Notes: generated from the letters alone by a model not told the origin. 64,000 nucleotides of DNA from Enterobacter sp. RHBSTW-00994 (GCF_013782625.1 NZ_CP056199.1:3614588-3678587); one strand, 5' to 3'; counted from the stretch's first letter, positions 18,749-29,095 are shown. Numbers and translations are program-made.

Positions 18749-19032
18749 CCAGTCTGTTAAGGTTAGCGTAATCATTTATCCCAGAAATTTTAATGTGGGT
18801 GACATATTCACAAACATCATGAATAGCTCAGACCCGTTGGCTGATCCCAGTCCTCGCACCCCGTCTTCTCAGGGCGTCTGCCCTCCCCTTTTTGTGCTCA
18901 CCGGGTCACGGATTCGCCCGGCGCTTTCTGATCGTGACATACGTTTGGCGGATATAACCGCACAAATAATTCATTTACATTATTTGTCACTATCGTTACT
19001 ATATCGGCTGTAATTAATGAGGTTATGCCCAA
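18749..19032. other. mprA upstream region; ygaZH absent
   Basis: In E. coli this interval holds ygaZ and ygaH (L-valine exporter); here only about 285 bases separate the ygaY hairpin from mprA. It must hold the mprA promoter and MprA site. A short stem AGGGC / GCCCT followed by CCCCTTTTT (18871-18893) looks like a small terminator or attenuator. No supported gene. Confidence 0.6.
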
Positions 19033-19563
19033 ATGGATAGTTCGTTTACGCCCATTGAACAAATGCTTAAATTCCGCGCCAGTCGTCATGAGGAGTTCCC
19101 GTATCAGGAAATCCTGTTGACCCGCCTGTGCATGCACATGCAAGGTAAACTGCTGGAAAATCGCAATAAAATGCTGAAAGCTCAAGGGATTAACGAGACG
19201 TTGTTTATGGCGTTGATTACGCTGGAGTCTCAGGAAGATCACAGTATTCAGCCTTCTGAACTGAGTTGCGCGCTGGGTTCATCCCGCACCAATGCAACCC
19301 GTATCGCTGATGAACTGGAAAAACGCGGCTGGATCGAGCGCCGTGAAAGCGACAACGACCGCCGTTGCTTGCATTTGCAACTGACCGACAAAGGTCACGA
19401 ATTCCTGCGTGAGGTGCTGCCACCTCAGCACAACTGTCTGCATCAACTCTGGTCCGCGCTTAGCACCACCGAACGCGACCAACTTGAGCACATCACTCGC
19501 AAGCTTCTCACCCGTCTGGACCAGATGGATGAAGACGGTGCTATTCTCGAGGCACTGCGCTAA
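19033..19563 (+). CDS. mprA: MarR-family repressor MprA (EmrR)
   Basis: 176 residues, same as E. coli. The winged helix (about 55-125) includes [27 protein letters not shown] and the wing [16 protein letters not shown]. It represses the emrAB multidrug efflux genes and is released by uncouplers and other hydrophobic compounds. First gene of mprA-emrA-emrB. Confidence 0.96.
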   Translation: MDSSFTPIEQMLKFRASRHEEFPYQEILLTRLCMHMQGKLLENRNKMLKAQGINETLFMALITLESQEDHSIQPSELSCALGSSRTNATRIADELEKRGWIERRESDNDRRCLHLQLTDKGHEFLREVLPPQHNCLHQLWSALSTTERDQLEHITRKLLTRLDQMDEDGAILEALR

Positions 19564-19606
19564 CGCGACGACACGCTCGAATATCCAGATTTATAAGAAA
19601 ACTGAC

Positions 19607-19634
19607 AGGCCAGCACGTCACACTGCTGGCCTTT
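19607..19634 (+). terminator. hairpin between mprA and emrA
   Basis: Perfect 9-bp stem AGGCCAGCA / TGCTGGCCT with an 8-base loop, followed only by TT. It may cut transcription partially or protect the mprA message while allowing readthrough into emrAB. Confidence 0.5.
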
Positions 19635-19689
19635 CTGACAACAGGTCGGCTCAGCCGATGTGAAAATAAGAAGATCGTGGAGAACAACA

Positions 19690-20862
19690 ATGAGCGCAAA
19701 TGCGGAGAACACAACCCCGCAGCAACCGGCCACCAGGAAGGGTAAACGCAAGAGCATCCTTCTTCTGCTGACCTTGCTCTTTATTATTATTGCTGTGGCA
19801 TATGGGATCTATTGGTTTTTAGTCTTGCGTCATGCTGAAGAAACAGATGATGCATACGTGGCAGGGAACCAGGTGCAGATTATGGCGCAGGTGTCGGGCA
19901 GCGTGACGAAAGTCTGGGCTGACAATACCGACTTTGTGCAAAAAGGGGATGTTCTGGTCACGCTCGATCCGACCGATGCCCAACAGGCGTTTGAAAAAGC
20001 GCAGACGGAACTGGCGTCCAGTGTTCGTCAGACCCGTCAGTTAATGATTAACAGCAAACAGCTTCAGGCCAGCATCGATGTGCAGAAAACCGCACTGGCG
20101 CAGGCACAAAGCGACCTGAATCGTCGTGTCCCACTCGGAACCGCCAACCTGATTGGTCGTGAAGAGCTGCAACACGCCCGCGATGCTGTCGCCAGCGCAC
20201 AGGCACAGCTTGATGTGGCGATCCAACAATACAACGCTAACCAGGCGATGGTGTTGGGGACTAATCTGGAAAGCCAGCCTGCCGTAAAACAGGCGGCAAC
20301 CGAAGTACGTAACGCCTGGCTGGCGCTACAACGTACGAAGATTGTGAGCCCGATGACGGGTTACGTCTCGCGCCGTTCCGTCCAGCCAGGTGCGCAAATT
20401 AGCCCAACGACACCACTGATGGCGGTTGTTCCGGCCAACAATTTGTGGGTGGATGCTAACTTCAAAGAGACCCAGCTTGCCCACATGCGTATTGGCCAGA
20501 GCGCGACTGTGATCAGCGACATCTATGGTGACGATGTGAAGTACACGGGTAAAGTGGTCGGTCTTGATATGGGCACAGGCAGCGCGTTTTCTCTGTTGCC
20601 AGCACAAAACGCCACGGGTAACTGGATCAAAGTGGTTCAGCGTTTACCCGTACGTATTGAGCTGGATCCGAAACAGCTTGCCGACCACCCATTGCGCATC
20701 GGCTTATCTACACTGGTCACGGTGGATACCGCCAACCGCGATGGCCAGATCCTGGCAAGCCAGGTACGCAGTAGCCCGGCTTATGAGAGCAACGCCCGTG
20801 AAATTAGCCTCGATCCGGTCAATAAACTGATCGATGACATCGTGAAGGCAAACGCCGGTTAA
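19690..20862 (+). CDS. emrA: multidrug efflux membrane-fusion protein EmrA
   Basis: 390 residues from the ATG at 19690, giving the E. coli N-terminus MSANAE. A single membrane helix near residues 25-47 anchors it, followed by a lipoyl-like half (ETDDAYVAGN...), a coiled-coil hairpin (about 95-210) and a beta-barrel domain (SPMTGYVSRRSVQPGAQISPTTPLM). It links EmrB to TolC. Lies 126 bases after mprA and 16 before emrB. Confidence 0.96.
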   Translation: MSANAENTTPQQPATRKGKRKSILLLLTLLFIIIAVAYGIYWFLVLRHAEETDDAYVAGNQVQIMAQVSGSVTKVWADNTDFVQKGDVLVTLDPTDAQQAFEKAQTELASSVRQTRQLMINSKQLQASIDVQKTALAQAQSDLNRRVPLGTANLIGREELQHARDAVASAQAQLDVAIQQYNANQAMVLGTNLESQPAVKQAATEVRNAWLALQRTKIVSPMTGYVSRRSVQPGAQISPTTPLMAVVPANNLWVDANFKETQLAHMRIGQSATVISDIYGDDVKYTGKVVGLDMGTGSAFSLLPAQNATGNWIKVVQRLPVRIELDPKQLADHPLRIGLSTLVTVDTANRDGQILASQVRSSPAYESNAREISLDPVNKLIDDIVKANAG

Positions 20863-20878
20863 TCCGAAGGTGAGCGTT

Positions 20879-22426
20879 ATGCAACCGCAAAAACCGCAAA
20901 AAGCGCTGGAGGGCGCGCAACTGGTCATTATGACCATCGCGCTTTCACTGGCGACATTTATGCAGGTGCTGGACTCCACCATCGCAAACGTGGCGATCCC
21001 AACCATCGCCGGGAACCTTGGCTCATCACTGAGCCAGGGGACATGGGTAATCACCTCATTCGGCGTGGCGAATGCGATCTCCATTCCGATCACAGGCTGG
21101 CTGGCAAAGCGCGTCGGGGAAGTGAAGCTGTTCCTCTGGTCAACCGTGGCGTTTGTGATTGCCTCCTGGGCGTGTGGGATGTCCACCAGCCTGACAATGC
21201 TGATTTTCTTCCGCGTCATTCAGGGTATTGTTGCCGGACCGTTGATTCCACTGTCACAGAGTTTGCTGCTGAACAACTATCCACCCGCTAAACGCTCTAT
21301 CGCGCTGGCGCTGTGGTCAATGACCGTGATTGTCGCGCCGATTTGTGGACCTATCTTAGGCGGCTATATTAGCGATAATTATCACTGGGGCTGGATCTTC
21401 TTCATCAACGTACCGATTGGTGCGCTCGTGGTCATGCTGACGTTGCAGTCACTGCGTGGCAGAGAAACGCGAACGGAGCAACGGCGCATTGATGGCGTTG
21501 GATTGGCGTTATTGATCCTCGGTATCGGTAGCCTCCAGGTGATGCTCGATCAGGGTAAAGAGCTGGACTGGTTTGCCTCGAAAGAGATCATCGTCCTGAC
21601 GATAGTCGCGGTGGTATCGCTCAGCTTCCTGATTGTCTGGGAACTGACTGACGATAATCCGATAGTCGACCTGTCGCTGTTTAAGTCGCGAAACTTCACC
21701 ATAGGCTGCTTGTGTATCAGCCTTGCCTATATGCTCTACTTCGGTGCGATAGTTCTGTTGCCACAGCTGTTGCAGGAGGTATACGGCTACACCGCAACCT
21801 GGGCAGGTTTGGCCTCTGCGCCAGTTGGCTTGATTCCAGTCCTGCTGTCGCCGATTATCGGTCGTTTCGCCCATAAACTCGATATGCGTCGGCTGGTGAC
21901 GTTCAGCTTCATTATGTATGCGGTGTGCTTTTACTGGCGTGCGTATACGTTCGAGCCGGGGATGGACTTTGGTGCTTCAGCGTGGCCACAGTTTATCCAG
22001 GGCTTTGCCGTGGCGTGCTTCTTTATGCCTCTGACCACCATCACGCTCTCTGGATTACCGCCAGAGAGAATGGCGGCTGCATCGAGCCTGTCGAACTTCA
22101 CCCGTACCCTGGCAGGCTCCATCGGGACGTCGATCACCACCACCATGTGGACTAACCGTGAATCGATGCACCATGCGCAGCTCACTGAGGCGGTGAACCC
22201 CTTTAACCCGAATGCTCAGCAGATGTATAGCCAGCTTGAAGGGATGGGGATGACAGAACAGCAAGCATCCGGCTGGATTGCCCAGCAGATCACGAACCAG
22301 GGACTGATTATCTCCGCTAACGAGATTTTCTGGATGTCGGCAGGGATCTTTATCATCCTGCTGGGCCTGGTATGGTTTGCCAAACCACCGTTTGGTGCTG
22401 GCGGTGGCGGCGGTGGTGCGCACTAA
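20879..22426 (+). CDS. emrB: multidrug efflux MFS transporter EmrB (DHA2, 14-helix)
   Basis: 515 residues from the ATG at 20879; a GTG at 20870 is in frame and would add three residues, but the E. coli protein starts MQQQKPLEGAQL, matching the ATG. The DHA2 motif LDSTIANVAIPTIAG and motif C region (PICGPILGGYISDNYHWGWIF) are clear. The C-terminus ends in a glycine run and AH as in E. coli. It expels hydrophobic toxins such as uncouplers through EmrA-TolC. Confidence 0.96.
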   Translation: MQPQKPQKALEGAQLVIMTIALSLATFMQVLDSTIANVAIPTIAGNLGSSLSQGTWVITSFGVANAISIPITGWLAKRVGEVKLFLWSTVAFVIASWACGMSTSLTMLIFFRVIQGIVAGPLIPLSQSLLLNNYPPAKRSIALALWSMTVIVAPICGPILGGYISDNYHWGWIFFINVPIGALVVMLTLQSLRGRETRTEQRRIDGVGLALLILGIGSLQVMLDQGKELDWFASKEIIVLTIVAVVSLSFLIVWELTDDNPIVDLSLFKSRNFTIGCLCISLAYMLYFGAIVLLPQLLQEVYGYTATWAGLASAPVGLIPVLLSPIIGRFAHKLDMRRLVTFSFIMYAVCFYWRAYTFEPGMDFGASAWPQFIQGFAVACFFMPLTTITLSGLPPERMAAASSLSNFTRTLAGSIGTSITTTMWTNRESMHHAQLTEAVNPFNPNAQQMYSQLEGMGMTEQQASGWIAQQITNQGLIISANEIFWMSAGIFIILLGLVWFAKPPFGAGGGGGGAH

Positions 22427-22534
22427 CCGATAGCATGGACAAGGTTGTCCGTTTTGCGACAGCCTCTGTCAGTTTTGATAAAGCAGCGCTCCTGAAATCG
22501 CTTCACGATAGTGAAAAGACAACAGGAGCGCATC

Positions 22535-24184
22535 ATGCTGAACAATCCCGCACAAAAATATCAGCCCTACCCCCCCATTTCTCTGCCCGACCGTCGCTGG
22601 CCCGAACAACGGATCGCTCATGCGCCTCGCTGGCTGTCCACCGATTTACGCGATGGCAATCAGGCACAGGCCGAACCGATGGACAGTACCCGCAAGCTGC
22701 AATTCTGGGATCTGTTGCTGCGCTGTCAGTTCAAAGAGATCGAGGTGGCTTTCCCTTCCGCCTCACAGACTGATTTTAACTTTGTCCGTCAGTTGATTGA
22801 CGAAAACCGCATTCCTGACGACGTTACTATCCAGGTATTAACCCAGGCGCGGGAAGACCTGATACTGCGTACCTTTGAATCACTGCAAGGGGCCAAACAC
22901 GCCACCATCCACCTGTATAACGCGACGGCTCCCCTGTTCCGCCGCCTGGTGTTTGGGATGGAGAAGACAGAAATTATTGCGCTGGCGACAAACGCCACAC
23001 GTTTTATCCGCAAGCTCTGCGAAGAGAACCCACTGACTCACTGGCAATACGAATACTCCCCGGAAACTTTCTGCTTCACCGAGCCGGAGTTTGCACTGGA
23101 GATTTGTGAAGCGGTGGCTGAAATCTGGCAACCCTGTGCCGAACGTCCGATGGTTATCAACTTACCGGCCACGGTGGAAGTGAGTACCCCCAACGTGTAT
23201 GCCGATCAGATCGAGTATTTTTGCCGCCATTTTAGCCGCCGCAAAGATGTCTGCATCAGCGTGCATCCGCATAACGATCGGGGTACAGGCGTTGCCAGTG
23301 CGGAGCTGGCTGTTATGGCAGGAGCCGATCGGGTGGAAGGGTGTCTGTTTGGTAACGGCGAGCGCACGGGTAATGTCTGTCTGATCACGCTGGCAATGAA
23401 CCTCTACAGCCAGGGCATCAGCCCGGGTCTTGATTTCAGCGATATGAATGCGATTGTCGAAGTGGTAGAGAGCTGTAACCAGCTGCCCGTGCATCCGCGC
23501 CATCCGTGGGCAGGCCGTCTGGCTTATACCGCATTTTCCGGTTCGCATCAGGATGCCATCAAAAAAGGTTTTGATGCCCGTAAGCCTGGCGAGCGCTGGG
23601 AGATGCCTTATCTGCCCGTGGATCCGCAGGATATCGGCTGCTCCTACGAAGCGGTGATCCGCGTTAATAGCCAGTCAGGGAAAAGCGGTAGCGCGTGGCT
23701 CATTGAACAAAATCATGGTCTGAAATTACCCCGCGCCCTGCAACAGGATTTTAGCCAGCATGTTCAGCAGGAAACGGATCGACACGGTAAAGAGATGACC
23801 CAAAATGCACTGTGGCAGTTGTTCCGCAGCCGCTATGGCCTGGTTGCCGAACCGCGCTTTGGGTTACAGACCTACCGCAGCGAAAGCCAGCATGACGGCC
23901 AGTTACGACTGACGGCAAGCGTTGCCACCCGCGGAGGTACTCGCCACCTTGAAGGTCAGGGGAATGGGCTGTTATCCGCAGCGGCAAATGGCCTGAGCCG
24001 ATGGCTTGATGCTCCGTTTGTGATTAAGGATTACCACGAACATTCGTTAGGCGAACGTAGCGACAGCCGATCGGTCGCATATATCCGTTGTTTGTTTCAG
24101 GATGGGAGCAGCCGCTGGGGGGTCGGAATCGACAGTGACGTGGCGCGCGCCTCCCTTCAGGCACTGTTCAACGCGCTGAGTTAA
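22535..24184 (+). CDS. 2-isopropylmalate synthase, type 2 LeuA paralogue
   Basis: 549 residues with AGGAG before the ATG at 22535. The HMGL/DRE-TIM catalytic domain has STDLRDGNQA (residues 35-44), and metal ligands in SVHPHNDRGTG, with EGCLFGNGERTGN further on. The C-terminal ~170 residues form the LeuA allosteric/dimer domain. The length and DLRDGNQA motif place it in the long (type 2) LeuA family, unlike leuABCD-linked enterobacterial LeuA. It would condense acetyl-CoA with 2-oxoisovalerate or a similar 2-oxo acid. It is absent from this place in E. coli; the convergent AraC gene overlaps its stop by 4 bases. Confidence 0.9.
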   Translation: MLNNPAQKYQPYPPISLPDRRWPEQRIAHAPRWLSTDLRDGNQAQAEPMDSTRKLQFWDLLLRCQFKEIEVAFPSASQTDFNFVRQLIDENRIPDDVTIQVLTQAREDLILRTFESLQGAKHATIHLYNATAPLFRRLVFGMEKTEIIALATNATRFIRKLCEENPLTHWQYEYSPETFCFTEPEFALEICEAVAEIWQPCAERPMVINLPATVEVSTPNVYADQIEYFCRHFSRRKDVCISVHPHNDRGTGVASAELAVMAGADRVEGCLFGNGERTGNVCLITLAMNLYSQGISPGLDFSDMNAIVEVVESCNQLPVHPRHPWAGRLAYTAFSGSHQDAIKKGFDARKPGERWEMPYLPVDPQDIGCSYEAVIRVNSQSGKSGSAWLIEQNHGLKLPRALQQDFSQHVQQETDRHGKEMTQNALWQLFRSRYGLVAEPRFGLQTYRSESQHDGQLRLTASVATRGGTRHLEGQGNGLLSAAANGLSRWLDAPFVIKDYHEHSLGERSDSRSVAYIRCLFQDGSSRWGVGIDSDVARASLQALFNALS

Positions 24185-24945
24185 GTATCTTTAAAATAGT
24201 CGCTGGGTGATATTCCCATCACCCGGCGGAACATCGCCGTAAACGCACTATGGCTACCGTAGCCTAAATCCAGCGCGACGCGTAACACAGGCTGGCCCTG
24301 TGCCAGCCGGAGTAGCGATTCCATCAACCGCGCGCGTCGCACCCACTCGCCATAGCTCAACCCGGTTTGCTGCTGAAAACGGCGGTTAAGAGTGCGTTCA
24401 CTCATGCTGGTGAGGCTCGCAGCTTGCGCGCTGTTCCAGCCTTCCCCCGGCGTCTGACGGATCTGCTGGCAAAGAGAGCGCAGTGGCCCACTTTCCGGCT
24501 CCGGCAGGTGAAACGGCAACACTGGCATCGTACGAATTTCATCGAGGATCAACTCATACACGCGCTCATCGCGACTGCCTGGCTGATAGGATTCAGGAAG
24601 CGTCAGCGAGGCGAGGATCAGTTCACGCAGCAATGGGGAGATCTGAACGATCTGACAAGATGCGGGGAGATCCGCTCGTGCAAGTGGATCGATAAATAAC
24701 GTACGGGCGGCAACCTGCCCAGTGATACGAAGGGAGTGCAGTGTTCCCGCCGGCAACCAAACACCTCGACCAGGCGGAACCACCCAACATCCCTTGACGG
24801 TATCGACCCGAACCACACCGCTAAGGCTGTGCAGCAATTGCGCGCAATCGTGCTGATGCACGGGTTCACTATCGCCATGGAGATAATCATGGGCAAAAGG
24901 GATCAGGGGACGGTGGGTAAAGGAGAACGTTGAGGTCGTGGTCAT
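24181..24945 (-). CDS. AraC-family transcriptional regulator with cupin domain
   Basis: 254 residues: an N-terminal cupin-like sensor (HQHDCAQLLHSLSGVVRV, PPGRGVWLPAGTLHSL) and a C-terminal double helix-turn-helix (about 165-250) with MSERTLNRRFQQQTGLSYGEW and LDLGYGSHSAFTAMFRRVMG. It resembles NimR/YeaM-type regulators in outline. The start lies just past the luxS palindrome. Its convergent neighbour is the LeuA paralogue; control of that gene is possible but unproven, and the two appear to have arrived together. Confidence 0.9.
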   Translation of the reverse strand: MTTTSTFSFTHRPLIPFAHDYLHGDSEPVHQHDCAQLLHSLSGVVRVDTVKGCWVVPPGRGVWLPAGTLHSLRITGQVAARTLFIDPLARADLPASCQIVQISPLLRELILASLTLPESYQPGSRDERVYELILDEIRTMPVLPFHLPEPESGPLRSLCQQIRQTPGEGWNSAQAASLTSMSERTLNRRFQQQTGLSYGEWVRRARLMESLLRLAQGQPVLRVALDLGYGSHSAFTAMFRRVMGISPSDYFKDT

Positions 24946-24955
24946 GGGCGTTAAA

Positions 24956-24983
24956 TTACCCTCTCCCTCACGGGAAAGGGTAA
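24956..24983. repeat. CCCTCTCCC-type palindrome after luxS
   Basis: TTACCCTCTCCC / GGGAAAGGGTAA around TCAC with one mismatch, 8 bases past the luxS stop (luxS reads leftward). Dispersed family member and probable luxS terminator. Confidence 0.65.
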
Positions 24984-24990
24984 GGTTGCA

Positions 24991-25506
24991 CTAGATGTGC
25001 AGTTCTTGCAGTTTTTCTTTCGGCAGAGCCAGCTCTTCGTTGCTGTTCACACGAACATCATGCTCAATGATATGACGCGCGATATCCTGCGCTTCTTGCA
25101 GAGAGTGCATCTGGTAAGTCCCGCACTGATATACGTTCAGCTCAGGGATCTGATTCTGCTCTTTGACTTTCAGCACGTCGGCCATCGCTGCTTTCCAGGC
25201 ATCCGCGACGCGCGTCTCATCAGGCTGACCAATCAGGCTCATGTAGAAACCAGTACGGCAGCCCATCGGGGAGATGTCAATAATCTCGACGCCGTTGCCA
25301 TTCAGGTGGTCGCGCATAAAACCAGCAAACAGGTGTTCCAGAGTGTGGATACCTTTTTCTGGCATCACTTCTTTGTTTGGCACACAGAAGCGCAGGTCAA
25401 AAACGGTGATAGTGTCGCCGTGCGGGGTATGCATGGTCTTCGCAACGCGTACAGCAGGTGCTTCCATACGGGTATGGTCGACGGTAAAGCTATCTAATAA
25501 CGGCAT
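24991..25506 (-). CDS. luxS: S-ribosylhomocysteine lyase LuxS
   Basis: 171 residues, same length as E. coli. The metal ligands are His54 and His58 in [10 protein letters not shown] and the cysteine in [11 protein letters not shown]; Glu57 is the catalytic acid/base. It splits S-ribosylhomocysteine to homocysteine and DPD, the precursor of autoinducer-2. It lies between the AraC gene and gshA, with the antisense-oriented MicA gene immediately upstream. Confidence 0.98.
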   Translation of the reverse strand: MPLLDSFTVDHTRMEAPAVRVAKTMHTPHGDTITVFDLRFCVPNKEVMPEKGIHTLEHLFAGFMRDHLNGNGVEIIDISPMGCRTGFYMSLIGQPDETRVADAWKAAMADVLKVKEQNQIPELNVYQCGTYQMHSLQEAQDIARHIIEHDVRVNSNEELALPKEKLQELHI

Positions 25507-25542
25507 ACGTCACCTCCGATAGTGATTTTTTTTAAAATAAAC

Positions 25543-25570
25543 TGAACTCTTCTTCACAATGCGCGTCTGA
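25543..25570 (+). promoter_or_regulatory. sigma-E promoter of micA
   Basis: TGAACT (25543-25548) and TCTGA (25566-25570) separated by 17 bases match the -35 and -10 of sigma-E promoters, ending 6 bases before the MicA 5' end. It would switch MicA on during envelope stress. Confidence 0.75.
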
Positions 25571-25576
25571 GTATAT

Positions 25577-25651
25577 GAAAGACGCGCATTTGTTATCATC
25601 ATCCCTGTTCTTCAGAGATGTATATTTTGGCCACAGCGATGTGGCCTTTTT
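25577..25651 (+). ncRNA. micA: small RNA MicA
   Basis: The 5' end GAAAGACGCGCATTTGTTAT is that of MicA. A central TCATCATCCCTGTTCTTCAGAG region follows as short segments, and the 3' end is a stem GGCCACA / TGTGGCC with TTTTT. About 75 nt, placed between luxS and gshA on the opposite strand exactly as in E. coli. With Hfq it represses ompA and other outer-membrane protein mRNAs during envelope stress. Confidence 0.93.
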
Positions 25652-25659
25652 CTTTTCTG

Positions 25660-27225
<1,566 letters not shown>

Positions 27226-27287
27226 TTAATGTTACTCAGCATAATTGTAATGGTTGACGATTGAAGGTCGTGAATTCATTCCACCAA

Positions 27288-27716
27288 TTAGTGCCACCAC
27301 GTCATACCCTGTAGTGTTACCCATGCTACGATCACATAGCGTAACGCCTTGCCAAGGCACAAAAAAAAGAGCACCGGTCCCCACGAGATGCGCATCCATC
27401 CCGCCAGCAGACACAGCAAATCACCTATTACAGGTACCCAGCTTAATAACAGCGTGGCAGCGCCATAACGTTTTAGCCAGCCCACCGCTTTTTCCTGCCA
27501 GCGCGATTTCTCGCGCAGCGGAAAGAAACGCCCAAGAATAACGTTAGTCAGCCCTCCAAGGCTATTACCCATTGTTGCTATTAATACAAGCAACCACGGT
27601 TGACTCACACTGGACAACAGCATCGCCACCAATACGACTTCCGAGTTACCCGGTAAGAGCGTGGCACTTAAGAAACTGCTGGCAAATAATGAAGCAAGTG
27701 ACAGTGCGTCACTCAC
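27288..27716 (-). CDS. yqaA: DedA-family membrane protein YqaA
   Basis: 142 residues, four or so hydrophobic helices, with the SNARE-associated/DedA-like features E(V)VLVAML near the N-terminus, GNSLGGLTNVILGRF, and the basic/aromatic segment RYGAATLLLSWVPVIGDLLCLLAGW. Members take part in lipid flipping or membrane homeostasis; the exact role of YqaA is unknown. Overlaps the yqaB stop by 4 bases (ATGA). Confidence 0.93.
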   Translation of the reverse strand: MSDALSLASLFASSFLSATLLPGNSEVVLVAMLLSSVSQPWLLVLIATMGNSLGGLTNVILGRFFPLREKSRWQEKAVGWLKRYGAATLLLSWVPVIGDLLCLLAGWMRISWGPVLFFLCLGKALRYVIVAWVTLQGMTWWH

Positions 27717-28279
27717 AGTAAGCGAACATCCACAGCATCCATCCCGGCATGACGAGCGGCCTGAATACCGAAGTCAGCATCCTCAAACACAACGCATTTT
27801 GCCGCAGGTACACCCATTAATTCTGCGCAAAGCAGGAAGGTATCGGGTGCGGGCTTGTGGTTTTTAACATGATCGGCAGCAACGACAGCGGAAAAATAGT
27901 GCCGCAGGCCAAGATGGTTGAGCAGCGCTTCTGCGATAGCACTTTCACTGCCCGTTCCGACTGCCATCGGGCGACGCCCATGCCACGCTTTAACGACATC
28001 AATTAATGGCAAAGGACGCACAGTGTCCAACAGCATCGCTTTTACTGCATCGGTTTTTTCACGCGCGAGCTGGTGTGGATCGAGATCGGCATGGTTCAGT
28101 TCAATTACCGCCTGTGCGATACGCCAGGTTGGCGAACCATTCAGTGCGACCATTGCCTGCAAATCGAAGCGCATCCCATAGCGGCCAAGAACGTCATTCC
28201 AGGCTTTACGATGAGTGGGTTCGGTATCCAGGATCGTGCCATCCATATCAAAGATCAGACCGTCATACTGTGCGTACAT
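27713..28279 (-). CDS. yqaB: HAD-family sugar phosphatase YqaB
   Basis: 188 residues with the catalytic HAD motif I FDMDGTILDTEP (nucleophile Asp11, general acid Asp13), motif II VGTGS, and motif III/IV KPAPDTFLL ... VFEDADFG. E. coli YqaB acts on fructose-1-phosphate and 6-phosphogluconate. Forms a two-gene operon with yqaA, downstream of the tRNA array. Confidence 0.94.
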   Translation of the reverse strand: MYAQYDGLIFDMDGTILDTEPTHRKAWNDVLGRYGMRFDLQAMVALNGSPTWRIAQAVIELNHADLDPHQLAREKTDAVKAMLLDTVRPLPLIDVVKAWHGRRPMAVGTGSESAIAEALLNHLGLRHYFSAVVAADHVKNHKPAPDTFLLCAELMGVPAAKCVVFEDADFGIQAARHAGMDAVDVRLL

Positions 28280-28405
28280 CGTGCTCTCGCCAAACGATTA
28301 ACAGAGCGTTACTTTATCGTAAATGGTGGTTTTTGTCGCTGATTGCGAAGTGATAACAATGAGAGTGATTAAGAACTGAACATTGGGAGGAAAAACAAGA
28401 AGAGA

Positions 28406-28482
28406 TGGTGCATCCGGGAGGATTCGAACCTCCGACCGCTCGGTTCGTAGCCGAGTACTCTATCCAGCTGAGCTACGGATGC
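28406..28482 (-). tRNA. tRNA-Arg(ACG), array copy nearest yqaB
   Basis: 77 nt with encoded CCA. The acceptor stem is GCATCCG / CGGATGC, the anticodon loop reads CTACGAA (ACG, edited to ICG for CGU/C/A codons) and the T arm GGTTCGAATC. One of four copies spaced exactly 141 bases apart, equivalent to argQVYZ. Confidence 0.98.
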
Positions 28483-28546
28483 ATCAGGATTTGCTACTGT
28501 ACTGCTCGATACTCATATTACTTCGAACGCAATATGAAGTAATAGA

Positions 28547-28623
28547 TGGTGCATCCGGGAGGATTCGAACCTCCGACCGCTCGGTTCGTAGCCGAGTACT
28601 CTATCCAACTGAGCTACGGATGC
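28547..28623 (-). tRNA. tRNA-Arg(ACG), D-loop variant copy
   Basis: 77 nt, same as its neighbours except for one base in the D arm (base 28608 is A on the + strand, where the other copies have G, giving CAGTTGG instead of CAGCTGG). Anticodon ACG, encoded CCA. Confidence 0.98.
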
Positions 28624-28687
28624 ATCAGGATTTACTACTGTACTGCTCGATACTCATATCACTTCGAACGCAATATGAAGTAATAGA

Positions 28688-28764
28688 TGGTGCATCCGGG
28701 AGGATTCGAACCTCCGACCGCTCGGTTCGTAGCCGAGTACTCTATCCAGCTGAGCTACGGATGC
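28688..28764 (-). tRNA. tRNA-Arg(ACG)
   Basis: 77 nt, identical to the first copy, anticodon ACG, encoded CCA. Third unit of the 141-base tandem array. Confidence 0.98.
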
Positions 28765-28828
28765 ATCAGGATTTACCACTGTACTGCTCGATAATCATAT
28801 CACTTCGAAAGTAATATGAAGTAATAGA

Positions 28829-28905
28829 TGGTGCATCCGGGAGGATTCGAACCTCCGACCGCTCGGTTCGTAGCCGAGTACTCTATCCAGCTGAGCTACG
28901 GATGC
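28829..28905 (-). tRNA. tRNA-Arg(ACG), promoter-proximal copy
   Basis: 77 nt, identical to the first copy, anticodon ACG, encoded CCA. It follows the tRNA-Ser by 4 bases in the transcript, so all five tRNAs are processed from one precursor. Confidence 0.98.
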
Positions 28906-28909
28906 AAAA

Positions 28910-29002
28910 TGGCGGTGAGGCGGGGATTCGAACCCCGGATGCAGCTTTTGACCGCATACTCCCTTAGCAGGGGAGCGCCTTCAGCCTCTCGGCCACCTCA
29001 CC
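28910..29002 (-). tRNA. serV: tRNA-Ser(GCT)
   Basis: 93 nt class II tRNA with a long variable arm and encoded CCA. Acceptor stem GGTGAGG / CCTCACC, anticodon loop CTGCTAA (GCT, for AGU/AGC). First gene of the serV-argVYZQ-type operon. Confidence 0.97.
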
Positions 29003-29067
29003 ACACAACGCCTCTTTCGAGTGCTTCGAGTAACTCGTTAAGAGCTTCTCGTCGCTGCGTGGCGCAT

Positions 29068-29095
29068 ATATTACTTTCTGGGACTTATAAGTCAA
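29068..29095 (-). promoter_or_regulatory. promoter of the tRNA operon with GC-rich discriminator
   Basis: On the minus strand: TTGACT, a 16-base spacer, TAATAT, then GCGCCACGC. This is a near-consensus sigma-70 promoter with the GC-rich discriminator typical of stringently controlled stable-RNA genes, about 65 bases upstream of serV. Confidence 0.8.

Noticed and set aside
18795..19013. 72-codon ORF upstream of mprA as a ygaZ remnant or leader peptide
   Set aside because: No convincing resemblance to YgaZ beyond a Pro/Ser-rich start, and no ribosome site.
28383..28814. Apparent 143-residue repeat protein ([15 protein letters not shown] units)
   Set aside because: It is the antisense translation of the tandem tRNA-Arg genes; periodicity comes from the 141-base array, divisible by three.
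28406..28905. Regular direct repeats that could suggest a CRISPR array
   Set aside because: The repeats are 77-nt tRNA genes with CCA ends; spacers are near-identical rather than unique.
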